From NCBI RefSeq assembly GCF_008831285.2, contig NC_045150.1, forward strand, positions 5,654,001 to 5,718,000: a DNA stretch of 64,000 nucleotides. The letters are read 5' to 3'. The translations under genes were made by a program, and so were the position numbers. This document shows positions 36,706 through 48,560 of this stretch, piece after piece. How positions within the stretch are numbered: position 1 is the first letter of the stretch; every line of letters starts with the position of its first letter. The notes under the pieces are model-generated. The model was not told the origin of the DNA. It did no database searches and saw only the letters and a program-made list of their open reading frames with translations. The stretch is from Nymphaea colorata (taxonomy: Eukaryota > Streptophyta > Magnoliopsida > Nymphaeales > Nymphaeaceae).

Positions 36706-37122
36706 TAGGGATGTCAATATGGATATCCAATCGAACTTTTCGAACAAATCAGATATGAAAAAAAAAATTAATATTCATTAAGAAATTAGATCAGATCGAG
36801 AAATAAGAAATCATACATCCACACGACTTGCAGATTCGGATATACGTAAATATTCAATTGGATTCAGATACAGATTCAGATCTGATTTATTTTTAAACAA
36901 ACATCCTACTTCTGATACTATTACATTTTGAAAATAAGCCAAATTTGGATTCAGATATGAACGAAAAAAATTGGATTCAGATTCTGAGATCAGATTTTGG
37001 ATGTGACTTCTTTATTCACATATAAATTTGAATTCAAATCCAAATATGTGAATATCCAAAACCATGAACATGGTTAATTAAGGATGTATAAGATTCAAAT
37101 CTGATCCATTAACATCCTTACG
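36706..37122. mobile_element. MITE, 'tagggatgtcaa' family, about 415 bp
   Basis: The left end gtagggatgtcaatatggat and the right end, read on the other strand, gtaaggatgttaatggatc are imperfect inverted repeats. The interior is rich in gattcagat / ggatatcca motifs. Fragments of the same family occur near 5940-5995, 46440-46690 and 62390-62658. Confidence 0.6.
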
Positions 37123-37432
37123 GGGGAAGGATCAAATGATCCCTATTAGAGAGCAAAAATGGAAGAAAGTTGGCAGCCTTAAGAACCTTGCAATCCAACC
37201 CAAAGGGAAAAAATAGTTGGATGTAGATGGGGAGACCGTATAAAATATAATAGTGACAAAACCATTGAGAGATATAGTGACGCAAAGGAAGTGGTGGCTT
37301 AAGTCAAAATTTTTACACCAATGCAACGGTGAGCTCTATTTTGCGTTCTTCATCTGCAGGCTCAAACAGAAACTGGGATTTTTTTTTTTTGCAATTAGAT
37401 GTTGAAAAAGTTTTTTTTTTTTGCATGATAAT

Positions 37433-38910
37433 CTGCTCATAGAATGTTAAGATATTTTAAGGGCATAAGAAATGCGAAATTTCTAGAAAGAATAAGCTTC
37501 TTGACACTATTGCTTAATGGCAGGCTTTTTGACTATCTTGTTTGTCCTTAGAAAGAGTTTTTCTTTTTTCTATTAATTGAGGGTATTTTTTTGCCATTAA
37601 TGATATTGGCACACCAAAAATTTCCTGTACCAGTACAACATATATAACCAGTGATGAAGAATCAGACAACCAACTACTAGGTAGTGTATATTTATATTCA
37701 ATGCCAAGCATTGCAAGAAAGGCTGCAAATAAGTAAAGTCAGCAGCCTTTTGGTTTTAGAGCACCTGTGGTTGGGTTAGTGTGGGCACTCACTAGTCTCT
37801 CATCAGTTTGTAAATGATGACAATGCATGCTACCAAGAAATCAACCAACAGATAAATATTTTATAATATTTGTTAATTAATTTAAAATAAAATCACCATT
37901 TCCAATGTGCTTGAAAATATCACTCAAGTGAAGACCTATTATGTAAATATAAGAAAAAAAAAGTACCTGCACGATAATCAGTTAAAACTTGGAAACGGCC
38001 GCTTATTGCTTCTTCCATATGTATATATATACATATATATTCATTTAATGCCTTGAGACTCTAGGACAACTCTCCACTCTCCGGTTGCTGATACACCAAG
38101 ACTTCTGCCGCAGAAGCAAGAAAGAGGCGGTTGCTGATACACCAAAGCTGCCGCAGAAGCAAGAAAGAGGAGGAGGAGCAGAAGAAGACGAAGGAATGGA
38201 GATCGAGGGAGCTAGGGCTGAAGAGTGCGGCAGTCCGCAGATTGCACCACCAAGCAGAGGCTACGTGACCAACAAGACCCTCATTGACGGTGGGTATCTG
38301 TCCTTCGTGTGTGGACTGGTGGTGCTGGCTAAAGCGTTTCCTGATAAGAGTAACTGCAGTCCCTCGTGCTACATCATCTTCTAGGTTGGTGCCTCGGTCG
38401 TCATCGTCACCGGCATCCTTACCATTTTACTCCACTGTATCTATTGCCTAAGTAGAGTGGCGCCCCTTCTAGACCCCAACCAGCAGCCACTGCGACAGCA
38501 AGAGCAGCAGTGGTAGGCGCCTGTGCTGCATCAAGAATCCATAGGCCGCCATCATCATCAGCATTCACTTGCAGGCCGATATGTTAGTGCCATCTTTTTC
38601 ACTTGTTCGATTTCTTGTTTATCTTTTTTCTTGGCATTCTTTCCTTGTAGCATGATGTAGACGAAGCTTCTTCCGTAAGCCACTAATGTAGCACAACTAA
38701 AGCGAGCCAAGAAGCCCAATCTTGTGCACTACCGTGTTTGTATGTTTTTCTTTTTTTGTCATCCAGTGACGAAGATGGAGTTGAGTGTTTAGTCTTTAAG
38801 CATGCACAATCGACATCAGAAATGGTGACATGAAAATTTTAGTAGTACTCGTTGCCCAATTTTCTGTTGTCGCCAGTTTTAATGTGGATGCCGTACTCTC
38901 TATCTATCTA

Positions 38911-38936
<26 letters not shown>
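37433..38936. repeat. segmental duplication, left copy (blocks A, B, C)
   Basis: Block A (about 37433-37792) and block B (about 37797-37846) recur in the same orientation at about 42659-43089 and 42453-42504. Block C (about 37850-38936), carrying a small membrane-protein pseudogene, recurs in the opposite orientation at about 41640-40481. Block C ends in a (CT)n(TA)n tract. Confidence 0.9.
38196..38516 (+). pseudogene. small two-helix membrane protein gene, copy 1 (nonsense)
   Basis: From ATG 38196 the frame runs 62 codons to a TAG at 38382-38384; the same frame then continues 43 codons to a TAG at 38514. Both halves contain a hydrophobic segment (YLSFVCGLVVLAKA, and after the stop VGASVVIVTGILTILLH). 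Comparison with copy 2 shows the internal TAG replaces a sense codon (TCC, Ser) and that six bases are missing in frame after AKA. The conserved N-terminal part includes PPSRGYVTNKTLIDGGY. I do not recognise the family. An upstream in-frame ATG exists at 38085, inside a repeated leader (two units of a gttgctgatacaccaa motif). Confidence 0.6.
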
Positions 38937-38972
<36 letters not shown>

Positions 38973-40480
38973 CTGATGCCTATCTGTTATACATCAGTTT
39001 TCAACATATAGAAAATGACAACTGCATTTAATGGGTTTGCTCGCTGAGAAGAAACGGTCAGTGGTGGAGCAGGGAGAGCATGGTCACCTAATATAACTTC
39101 TCAAAAACATATATAAAACTTTACACATTTACATGTTAGTACGTATATAAGTTTGCATATTTGCATGTCAGTACACTGTTATGAAATAGAAAACCAAATT
39201 TTTGCTGATCTCAGTAACCTATGTGCTGTATAACAATAACAAGCTTCGGATCTCATTCTCCTTTTGTCTTTATAAGAAAGCCTTTCAAAAAAAAAAGTCA
39301 GCCAGTGGGTCACATTTACATGTTTTTATCAAAAATAATGTATAGGCCATTATCTCTTTTAGCATTGTAAAACGGAAAATATCATGAGAACCTTAAGTAC
39401 AGTTAAGCCATTTCTTCAGTCGTGTCAAATTATCAAAGTTGTGAGCAAGATGCACACCTTCTGTAACTTGATGTACAGCTGGAACTACCAGGGTCCCGTA
39501 ACTTGATGCTTATATGCACCGGATAGTGGTACATCTATGTTCAACCCAAATCCGGCTCTAACCATATCGTGTGGTGAGACTTTCATGAAATTTAAGAATG
39601 CAAGCGAATCATATTTAGATAACCTAGATACACAAGAAATCACATCCCATCAAATGGATTGTTGGAAACTACCAATATGAAAATAACTAACATATGTTGG
39701 ACAAATGCCCACATTGTTAGTGGCTCCTTGATGTCATTAATTTAAATGGGGAAAAAAAAAGTTACATGCAATCAAAGATGTTCATACTTAGGGGTAGTTT
39801 GGTAATGGCAATGAAATCTTAGAATAAAAAATACTCGCTTTTTAGGAAATTAGAATTATTAAACAAACAAAGTATTTTGTTTCAGGAATTAAAATCCCAG
39901 TTTGAGGACGAATTAGGATTGCGGAATTTTAGTTGTTGAATCAAAATTCCAAACCACCAAATGTCCCAAGGTTTGAACCAAGCGGTCCAGCAAAAGGCTA
40001 TCCCAACCTTTACCAGATCCAACAAACCTGGTCCACAACTACATTAACAATTATGTGAACCTCTTGCTCTCAAACTGATCAGGAGAGGAAAGCTTTTGAT
40101 GCATTAAAAGAAGAAGCTAATGCAAGTTGCGAATGAAATAGTTTGAGGGAAGGGCTCGTCTTCACCATTCAAAAAACTAATGAAAGAATTTGTACCTCAT
40201 ATTCGAATATGAGAGAAGCATCTTTCAATCATCGTCTAAGGCATCGACTTTACTTTCAGTCTCACTTCCTTCTCCATGATGAAAGAAACATTTCATGTTT
40301 CCCCACTTTTAAGAAAGCAAAGAGATTCAATTCATCGCTTATTATTTGCCCCTCAAAATATGGAAAAGAACAAAAGTGTAAAAAAAGCAGCGTAGCATTT
40401 GGATCTGGAATTTCTTCAACCTACAGACTGTCAAAAGCCAATTAACTGTTCGACAAGGTGCATTTGCATATTGTCATATA
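38937..40480. other. spacer between inverted copies, with one small MITE
   Basis: Starts in (TA)n. It contains a MITE-like element at 39787-39971 (separate entry) and otherwise AT-rich sequence. The open frame at 40143-40445 shows no recognisable domain. Confidence 0.5.
39787..39971. mobile_element. small MITE, about 185 bp
   Basis: The left end ttaggggtagtttggtaatg and the right end, read on the other strand, ttgggacatttggtggtttgg are imperfect inverted repeats, with aggaatt-type subterminal motifs that also face each other. It is of a size and type common in plant genomes. Confidence 0.6.
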
Positions 40481-41640
40481 TATGTATAGAGAGAGAAAGA
40501 GAGGGAGAGAGTGAAGGAGATAGTACGGCATCCACATTAAAACTGGCGACAACAGAAAATTGGGCAAGAGTACTACTAAAATTTTCGTATCTCTGGTGTC
40601 GATTGTGCATGCTTAAAACTAAACACTCATCTCCATCTTCATCACTGGATGACAAAAAAGTGTCGATTGTGCATGCTTAAAGCTAAACACTCATCTCCAT
40701 CTTCATCACTGGATGACAAAAAAGAAAAACATACAAACACGGTAGTGCACAAGATTGGGCTTCTTGGCTCGCTTTAGTTGTGCTACATTAGTAGCTTAAG
40801 AAAGAAACTTCATCTACATGCTGCAAGGAAAGGAAAGAATGCCAAGAAAAAAGAAAAACAAGAAATCGAACAAGTGAAAAAGATGGCACTAACATATCGG
40901 CCTGCAAGTGAATGCTGATGATGATGGCCGCTTATGGATTCTTGATGCAGCACAGGCTCCTACCACTGCTGCTGTTGCTGTCGCTATGGCTGCTGGTTGG
41001 GGTCTGAAAGGGGCGCCACTCTATTTAGACAATAGATGGAGTGGAGTAAAATGGTAAGAATGCCTGTGATGATGAGGACGGAGGCACCAACGGAGAAGAT
41101 GATGTAGCATGCGGGACTGCAGTTATTCTTATCGGGAAACTTCCCGCTTTAGCCAGCACCACCAGTCCACACACGAACGACAGATACCCACCGTCAATGA
41201 GGGTCTTGTTGGTCACGTAGCCTCTGCTTGGTGGTGCAATCTGCGGACTGCAGCACTCTTCAGCCATAGCTCCCTCCATCTCCATTCCTTCGTCTTCTTC
41301 TGCTCCTCCTCCTCTTCTTTCTTGCTTCTGCGGCAGCCTTGGTGTATCAGCAACCGCCTCTTTCTTGCTTCTGTGGCAGCAGTCTTGGTGTATCAGCAAC
41401 CGGAGAGTGGTGAGTTGTACGAGAGTATCAAAGGCATTAAATGAATATATATGTATATATATACATATGGAAGAAGCAAGAAGAGGCCGTTTCCAAGTTT
41501 TAACTGATTATCGTGAAGGTAATTTTTTTTCTTATATTTACATAATAGGTCTTCACTTGTGTGATATTTTCAAGCACATTTGAAATGGTGATTTTATTTT
41601 AAATTAATTAACAAATATTATAAAATATTTAACAAGAAAA
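40481..41640. repeat. segmental duplication, block C, inverted copy
   Basis: Reverse complement of about 37850-38936 with moderate divergence. Near its inner end a unit of about 64 bp (gtgtcgattgtgcatgctta...) is tandemly doubled at about 40599-40725; the left copy has only one. Confidence 0.92.
40984..41285 (-). pseudogene. small two-helix membrane protein gene, copy 2 (frameshift)
   Basis: From ATG 41285 the frame matches copy 1 through YLSFVCGLVVLAKAG, then a single-base loss in the FPDK region (about 41140) shifts the frame. In the shifted frame the second hydrophobic segment continues (CYIIFSVGASVLIITGILTI) to a TAG at 40986-40984, a stop that copy 1 lacks at the same place. The two copies therefore decayed by different mutations after duplication. 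A long open frame of 124 codons from 41399 is partly this gene and partly the wrong frame. Confidence 0.6.
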
Positions 41641-42344
41641 TAAAATGTTTTTAAGCCAGGGAATGGGTCAAGTTGATAATATATATATAGCCGACCAAAT
41701 CACATCCCCACTTACAAAAATGAGCCAACGAGTGGGTAAGGGTCCGAACCTAGTTATCTTTTATCGACTGAAGAACACATAAATCAGACCCAGATGCAGC
41801 CAATAGGACAGAAAAAAGCCTTGATTTAGAATATGGATATGGATCGGACTATTTTAAAAACCAAAACTTATGTTCATAACGATTACGGGTTTTAGACTCA
41901 TCCACATATGTTTTGGATACATGGCTGATAGCATAAGGGGTCGTTTGGTTAATAGAACTGTAAGATGCAGTTTCATGAATTTGGCTTGAAAATTGAAGCA
42001 GATTCATGTCCAGTGTTTTATAAATTTGAACCAATTTTGTGATAAACTCATTATTGTTCTATTGATCAAATTAACAACCCTTGAGACCCTGAGACTTGAT
42101 CCAAGTAAACGCTGTGATAACTGTTCAGACCGAAGCGTGACCGAAGCACGGCAATCATTGCTCGAAATTTACTGCAAGATATAATTAATTGGCAAAACTG
42201 GAACATGATCAAGATATCCAAGTCATCAATTTCATCTCCTTGGCCTTCTTTGATTTCTTCCCACATTTTTTTAGCTTAGTTCTTGTCTTCCCAATGTCAT
42301 GGTATTCTATAATTTTATATGCTCAGATTATCATATACCATGCC

Positions 42345-42380
42345 TACATACATACATACATACATACATACATACATACA
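42345..42380. repeat. (CATA)n microsatellite
   Basis: About nine units of cata between the inverted block C and the direct blocks B and A of the duplication. No further context. Confidence 0.9.
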
Positions 42381-42452
42381 TTGTGGAATGGCATACCAAA
42401 CATATGCATATTGACCTGTTATATGCATCATTAAGCTGAATTTGTGATCATA

Positions 42453-43089
42453 ATCTCTCATCAGTTTGTAAATGATGACAATGCATGCTACCAAGAAATC
42501 AACGATAGATGGAATTATATCTATGTATTCGTTGCCATATCAAAAAATTGAATCTAATGATTTATAAAAAAATGATAGCTATCTGTTGTCGCTAGACAAA
42601 ATATTGGCCAACTTGGTGAGTCAATTCATAGGGCAATTCTCGGTCCATCCATGTCGAAACTGCTCATAGAATGTCAAGATATTTTAAGGGCATAAGAAAT
42701 GCAAAACTTCTAGAAAGAATAAGCTTCTTGACACTATTGCTTAATGGGATGCAGATTGGTTGGTATTTATTTAAAAAGAAATGTTTTTTTTAATCTTTTC
42801 ACTTTTTTGATTATCTTATTTGTCCTTAGAAAGAGTTTTTGTTTTTTCTATTAATTGAGGGTATTTTTTTGCCATTAATGATATTGGCACACCAAAAATT
42901 TCCTGTACCAGTACAACATATATAACCAGCTTCGCTTGTATTGTATGATGAAGAATCAACTACTTTTGCCGCCAATAGGTAGTGTATATTTATATTCAAT
43001 GCGGAGCATTGCAAGAAAGGCTGCAAATAAGTAAAGTCAGCAGCCTTTTGGTTTTAGAGCACCTGTGGTTGGGTTAGTGCGGGCACTCA
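42453..43089. repeat. segmental duplication, blocks B and A, direct copy
   Basis: 42453-42504 repeats 37797-37846 (catcagtttgtaaatgatga); 42659-43089 repeats 37433-37792 (gctcatagaatgt...; ends gggttagtgcgggcactcac). The order here is B then A, against A then B on the left. An insertion near 42750-42800 separates parts of block A. Confidence 0.88.
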
Positions 43090-43400
43090 CAGACCCACAG
43101 AAAGTTCCAAATCCATATTGAAATTTGAAGGTTTTTTTTTTTTTAAATTTATACATTGGTGCTCCTTAAAAATTTATACATTGGTACATTTGGATCTTAA
43201 TGCTTGTTTCTATTGCTATGCAGTTCCAACACAAATTCATTGCATGAGTGGGGCTAGGAGGGAGAGAGAGATGCGTGGACATATTGTCCTTAAGCCAGAT
43301 AATAAATGCTGGACATATTGTCCACAACTTGTTTGCTTAGGCAGGAACTTTGGAGTTTGGTCATCCTTGGGAAAACATGCTTCTGCAGCTGCTACATCTA

Positions 43401-43562
43401 TCTGCAGTTGAGCTGCGCTGAAATGGGATCGGGTCAAGATTCGATTGAGGAGACGATCCAAATCCAGGGCATCTGTCTGCAGTTGAGCTGCCCCCCTGCT
43501 CAGCCATGGGCTGAAATGGGATCGGGTCAAATTTCGATTGAGGAGACGATCCAAATCCAGGA
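43401..43562. repeat. tandem duplication, 93-bp period, in an open frame
   Basis: ctgaaatgggatcgggtcaa and the following sequence to atccagg occurs at 43418-43469 and 43511-43561, and a shared leader tctgcagttgagctgc lies at 43401 and 43479. The period is a multiple of three and the minus strand stays open in two frames across both copies (43237-43698 and 43361-43840). I do not recognise either product. Confidence 0.85.
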
Positions 43563-43840
43563 CTTTCGTGGTCCATCGAGATTCGAGCGTGACCTTCTTT
43601 AGCAAAGTGTTTGAGTGGATTGGAGACATGACAGAGAAGGTGCGTTTGCACCACCGTCGTTTTCTGGTGCCCATGATGAGAAGGAAGGCGGGACCCAAGT
43701 TGGTTTCCTTGGATACTCATCCAAATTGATATACATTTCGATCTTAATGCACATCTAATTTGTATTTTCAGGACCCGTACAAACAAGAAATGTGTTATGC
43801 TATCCAAGCTGTCCAATATATATATATATATACCAAACAC

Positions 43841-44820
43841 TTAAGTCAAGAACAAATACAGACCCGTTATTTTTTTGCTAAAAAAATATTTTAAATAAAT
43901 ATTAACATCTTAATATTTTAATATAAAACATGTTTTTGATTCAAGTGGCTATTATAAAAAAATGTGGTTTTTTTTTATTATCAAATATTCATGTTATGAG
44001 AGATATTCGTTTTTTCTTATTATAAAAATTATATTAAAGTATCAACTTATTCTTAAAATCAATTATAGTAAAGTTAGATTGCAAAAAAACATTTTAAACA
44101 TCAAAATTAAAGCGTTTAATTATTATCCCTGACCTAAGCGTTTGAGTTCTACCATGTGCTAGACATTATCATATGGTTATATTTTAAAAACGTATTACAA
44201 AAAAGTCACTATGGTTTATAGTGCAGACCTTATCATTGATTTATGGTCTTTTTATATAGCAATAAAATTTTAGGTTTAAAATATTCGACAACTACTTAGC
44301 ACACGGTAATATCGACTATATATATATTCTCAGATGATTAAACATTTAAAACCATACGTAAAAGCATGATAAACTGTTGAGAATCAAATTGACTTCTTCC
44401 CAATTAATTGATGCAATAACCGATACAAAAGCTTCGAAAAATTCACCGATTTTCTATTGAATTGGACGAGTCGGCCGTACAAGTGTGAATCCGGCACGCT
44501 TTGCTGTAGTTGTTTATTAAAGTTTAAAGACAGTGACCGGGACAGTGGCTCCGGTCCCATTCGGACCCACCCAAATATGGGGATCGTAAGGCGTTTTAGC
44601 CGTTGGGGAGAGTAACCTCAACCGGCATGTTCAAATAATACTAATTCCCGACCTTCAAAACATAGGGATGTTACTCATCAAAGATATGTTTTTTCTTTCA
44701 ATTCTTAGCCCAAAAAAGTACATGAAAGAAAGAAGCCAAATTCGCTAATTCCACCACCACATTCTGCATCTTTAACAAATGACGCCCAAGAATGTAAATT
44801 ACCAAAGGCAATCGCCGTTT
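43841..44820. other. intergenic, AT-rich, nothing recognised
   Basis: Strongly AT-rich sequence 3' of the aspartyl protease gene, including a (TA)n tract at about 43816-43832. No ORF, repeat family or RNA gene that I can support; it probably contains the protease 3' UTR near 44,700-44,820. Confidence 0.6.
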
Positions 44821-46164
44821 CTATGCATTGCACGTCTGCTGCCTGAACCCCAATCTTTCCCTGTCCGCGTCAAACACCATGTACAAATCCTGCTGCTGAA
44901 AGTTTCCCAGTACCACCGCCGGTCCCCCATCGCCGCCCCCGCCCACCACCGTCAGGCAGACGGCGTCCGTTTCGCCCACGAACGAGAAGTAATTCTTCAG
45001 CGGCAGTCTCATTATTGCGCCGCCCTCGAACCTCAGCGCCATCTCCGGAAGGGTCACCGTTTTCTGCCCTGTCACATCAAAGCACGGCCTGAGACTCGAT
45101 CGCGCCTCCGTGGACGTCGCACGCCGATAGTTCCGGACCTGGCGAGTGAACTCCGCCACCAGCTGCTCGTGGACGCCGGCCTCTACTACGGTAAAGCTGG
45201 TGCCCGTGTCGACGATCGCGCCGCCGTCGCCACCGGGGCCTAATGGCGTGACTCTCACAGCCACCCCTCCCACCGTTATGGCGTCCAGGCCGAGATAGTA
45301 ATACGCACCGGAGCCCGCTGGGTTCTTCACGAACGGCGTAAAGGTAAGGCCGTTTCCGGCGAGGGGATCGGCGCCGAGAACGAGCGCGCCCTTGGCACCG
45401 GGGGCGTCATCGAGGCGGTGGGAGGGGAGGCAGTAGGAGAAGGACCCCGCTCCGAGCTGGTACGGTAGCGAGGGTGGCCCGCGGCCGAAAGCGGCCACGC
45501 CGATGGGCTGGTGGTCGGAGAACACGGAGCATCCGACGGCGAAGCCCGCGACTTGCTTCCCCGCCAACGAGAGCGTCTCGGAGAGAAGAAGCCCCCCGCC
45601 GTTGATTCCACCGCCGGAGATGAGGAAGAAGGGCGGGCAGGAGGCGGGGGCGGAGGAGCAGTTCGAGGGCACGCGGCGGTGGATCCACCGGCATTTGGGG
45701 TCCGTGCAGCCGAAGAAGCGAGCGGAGGACGACGACTTCGGAACGAAGTAAGGGATTCCGGAGGATGAGGAGGGGCAATTTGGGCATCTGAATCTTTCGG
45801 TGCAGGGGAACCACGCGAGACTGCTGCTGGTGTCGAGACTCAAGTTGAGGGGCTGTGGCGGAGTGCCGAAGCTTAGGGTGAGGGCGTACTCACCGGAGCT
45901 GTGTGGCGAGACCGATACGGTCGAATCGACGGCCGCGTCGGGTCCGAGCTCAGCCGCTTGGTGGTGGTGGTGGTGGTGGCGGCGCTTCAAGCGGTGGGCT
46001 CGGGCGAGGGAGGAGGAAGCGAGGAGGGAGAGCTTTGTCCATGGGTCCGCGGGTGAGCCCGGGGTAGTACTGGAGGTGCGCGTCAGAGTGAGGGTTAGAG
46101 GTTTGGAAGCGGGCTGGGCGAAGGGGGGAAGGAGGAGGAAGAGAAGGAGGAGGAGCGCGAACAT
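44821..46164 (-). CDS. A1-family aspartyl protease (nepenthesin/CND41-like), intronless, 447 aa
   Basis: Secreted or cell-wall type pepsin-like endopeptidase of the large plant A1B group. Start chosen at 46164 because it opens directly with a signal peptide (MFALLLLLFLLLPPFA); an in-frame ATG at 46251 would put 29 non-hydrophobic residues first. A short prosegment with a six-histidine run (about 63-68) follows, then SGEYALTLSFGTPPQ. First active-site motif: D111-T-S-S-S-LAWFPC, where DTGS is expected. The second, IVDTGTSFTVV (D319), is canonical. Many cysteines follow the nepenthesin pattern, and the end RLGFRQQTC is typical. The layout resembles Arabidopsis At4g16563-type proteins. Single exon, GC-rich unlike its AT-rich flanks, and very long open frames on the opposite strand are shadows of that composition. 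Confidence 0.93.
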   Translation of the reverse strand: MFALLLLLFLLLPPFAQPASKPLTLTLTRTSSTTPGSPADPWTKLSLLASSSLARAHRLKRRHHHHHHQAAELGPDAAVDSTVSVSPHSSGEYALTLSFGTPPQPLNLSLDTSSSLAWFPCTERFRCPNCPSSSSGIPYFVPKSSSSARFFGCTDPKCRWIHRRVPSNCSSAPASCPPFFLISGGGINGGGLLLSETLSLAGKQVAGFAVGCSVFSDHQPIGVAAFGRGPPSLPYQLGAGSFSYCLPSHRLDDAPGAKGALVLGADPLAGNGLTFTPFVKNPAGSGAYYYLGLDAITVGGVAVRVTPLGPGGDGGAIVDTGTSFTVVEAGVHEQLVAEFTRQVRNYRRATSTEARSSLRPCFDVTGQKTVTLPEMALRFEGGAIMRLPLKNYFSFVGETDAVCLTVVGGGGDGGPAVVLGNFQQQDLYMVFDADRERLGFRQQTCNA

Positions 46165-46313
46165 TGTGGAATCGGCCTGAGGAGGCGTTCTGGTCATCTG
46201 GAGCTTTGTTTCTTTTGGTTTTCCCACACTGGGGAGAAAGGCTGTCAGCAAGTGTCTCAGTGATGCTGATAGCGGTGAGTCCGCACCGTGCTCTGTTGTT
46301 AATGGATGCCGAG

Positions 46314-46331
46314 GCCAATATATAATATACC
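46314..46331 (-). promoter_or_regulatory. candidate TATA box of the aspartyl protease gene
   Basis: The minus strand reads GGTATATTATATATTGG about 150 bp upstream of the chosen start codon, a plausible TATA element in otherwise mixed sequence. Placement is by inspection only. Confidence 0.4.
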
Positions 46332-48377
46332 GTCAATAAATCTACGCGCTTTTAATGTGCTTGGCACGGCGGCCGTCTCTCAGCGATGGCATCTGAAAAG
46401 GCAAGGTTTATGATGATGTAGTAGGATCTTGGTTGTATAGATGTTAGTATACTAATTCTATTTGAACCGATGTCCAGTTTCTGAAAAGTATACAAATTTA
46501 ATATTTGATTAATAAATCAGACGGGACTTGAATTTAAGAAATATCATTCGATCAAATTCAAACTGAAATATCCGATCAGATTTGGATCGAATTTAGTTCT
46601 AAATAAGTATCATAATTTAAAATTTGCATTCGGATTCAGATATATGTATAAAAACTGGATCTAGATTGGGTTCAAATTGTAAAATTGGATATATCATACA
46701 ATTAAGAGGACAATGAACTGTGCGTGGACACCTGGAACAAAAGATGGGAAGACGACAACAGTCCATATTCACATGCCTTTGTCCCGACCCGTTCGGCCCC
46801 TCAAGAGCACATACATTGGTGAATCTCGTAGTCAAATCCAAGGGTCGGAAATCCGGAAAATTAAATTCTTTTTGATTTTATATCCGAGAGACTCTTCTTT
46901 CGGGATGGAAAATAAAGTAGAAAAGGGAATAATTTTTACCTCACACCTTTACAGGGCAGTTGCAAATAATAATTGTCTATTATCCATGCCTGCGGGTCCG
47001 CATTTCCCTTTTCGTGAGCTGGCGGGAGGAGAAGAGGCTGTGACCGTTTGTCTCAGGACAGAGCTACATGATAACGAACGCATTTTTTTATGAAATTTGT
47101 GGATCTGATGCGTCTGTCTCCTGTTTTCGTTAATGTGGCAAAAAGATCAAAAGGCAAAATCCGTGGTTTATTAAACGAATGATCGTAGCTCAGACTTGCA
47201 TAAAAATCATCTCTATTTTATCTTTTTTTATGTTGAGATAAAGATGGACTTAAAGATTTGAATGATCGAATCTTAAATCCATGGTTCTTAAGTCCTGAAA
47301 AATTTGAATGAAAACTGCTTTTTTAGTCAACTTGATACAGAAAAAGGGAACAAAGACTTCCAGTTCTATTGGTTTCTCACATTTGATAATTCTTGATGAA
47401 AATTATGAAGATTTCCTGCCCACTGCCAGATTCTGCTGGCTGTAAAGTTATATGTGGGTTCTGTTCTTGGGTTGAAAGTCTTCAATAATATAAGGTTGCA
47501 TCGGTTATTTTCCCTGTTCCATAGTTGAAAACTTCGTATTATTTAAGAAAAAGATTTTTAAAAAAAAATTACCACCATGAAAATTAATTATTGAAAAATT
47601 ATGAGCGTGGAGATCAAACACGAAGTCAGTAATTTTGTAGTTTGAAATGGTGCACAAAAATAACACCAATTATGGGCGGCGCCTGGTGCTTGTACTTTTG
47701 GTGCGCACCAATTTTGCAACGTTTCCTTGCATATACCTAAACTATCATTTCAAAATTTTAGCTAGTGTTGAAATATAAATTTTAAATTTTTTTATATAGA
47801 CTAAACTAAAATTTTTACAATTTAGAAGTAAAATTTGCATTTGTATACACTCCTAAAAAAAAAATAAAAAGAGGATTGAGGGTATTTTAGATTTTTTCAT
47901 AATGAAGTACACTTTTTAGTCTTTTTACTTTTTATAATTTCATTTTGAAAGCTTTACTTTTTTTTAATTTATGAGAGGTATTTTGGTCATTACACATTCG
48001 GTTTTTTTTTTCTTTGAAGGGATTGTATTGTATGATTTTTTTGTGCGCTAATTTGGCTAATTACAAAACAATAATTTTTGTGAAGACAAAAAAAGGCGAA
48101 CGGATTGAAAAGGACATTGCTTTTTTAATAATTACTAAAATGCTATTTCTGTTCTTTTGGCCTATATTGGTAGCAGATGCAACTCGCTCTAGAGGGGATG
48201 ATGGCCCTTGCCCGTCCCCCTTCCTCTTCATTATCGGTTTCAATTCTTATCTCTTGAAAAAAAACCATTTCTTTTGACCTTTTTGCAATAGTTAACATAT
48301 TTGAATCACACACCAATTTGATTGTTGATGTTTTTTTATGGATATATATATGCGTGTCCCAAATGGGTTCTTTCAAC
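46332..48377. other. intergenic; MITE fragment at 46440-46690, otherwise nothing recognised
   Basis: Contains a degraded 'gattcggatt' element (46440-46690). The open frames at 46713-47093 and 48014-48277 have no recognisable motifs and AT-rich codon use. Confidence 0.5.
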
Positions 48378-48560
48378 TTCTTTATATATAATTTTCTTTA
48401 ATTATCATTGATTTTTTTTTCAATTATTCGCAATTGGTCTTTCTTTCAAACAACTGGGAATGTATTATTTTTTCTCCAACTTCTTTATATATAAGTTTCT
48501 TTTAATTGCCATTGAAATTTCCGAATTAATCGCAATTGGTATTCTATAAATAATTGGGCT
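48378..48560. repeat. diverged tandem duplication, about 100-bp period
   Basis: The sequence from acttctttatatataatttt through cgcaattggt (about 48377-48440) recurs at about 48479-48541 with substitutions. AT-rich; no coding context. Confidence 0.7.

Noticed and set aside
41937..42410. Possible MITE with 'gtcgtttggttaatag' and 'catttggtatgcc' ends
   Set aside because: Terminal repeats match over too few bases and no target duplication was found.
44779..46180. Several long plus-strand frames (up to 154 codons)
   Set aside because: They are antisense shadows of the GC-rich aspartyl protease exon.
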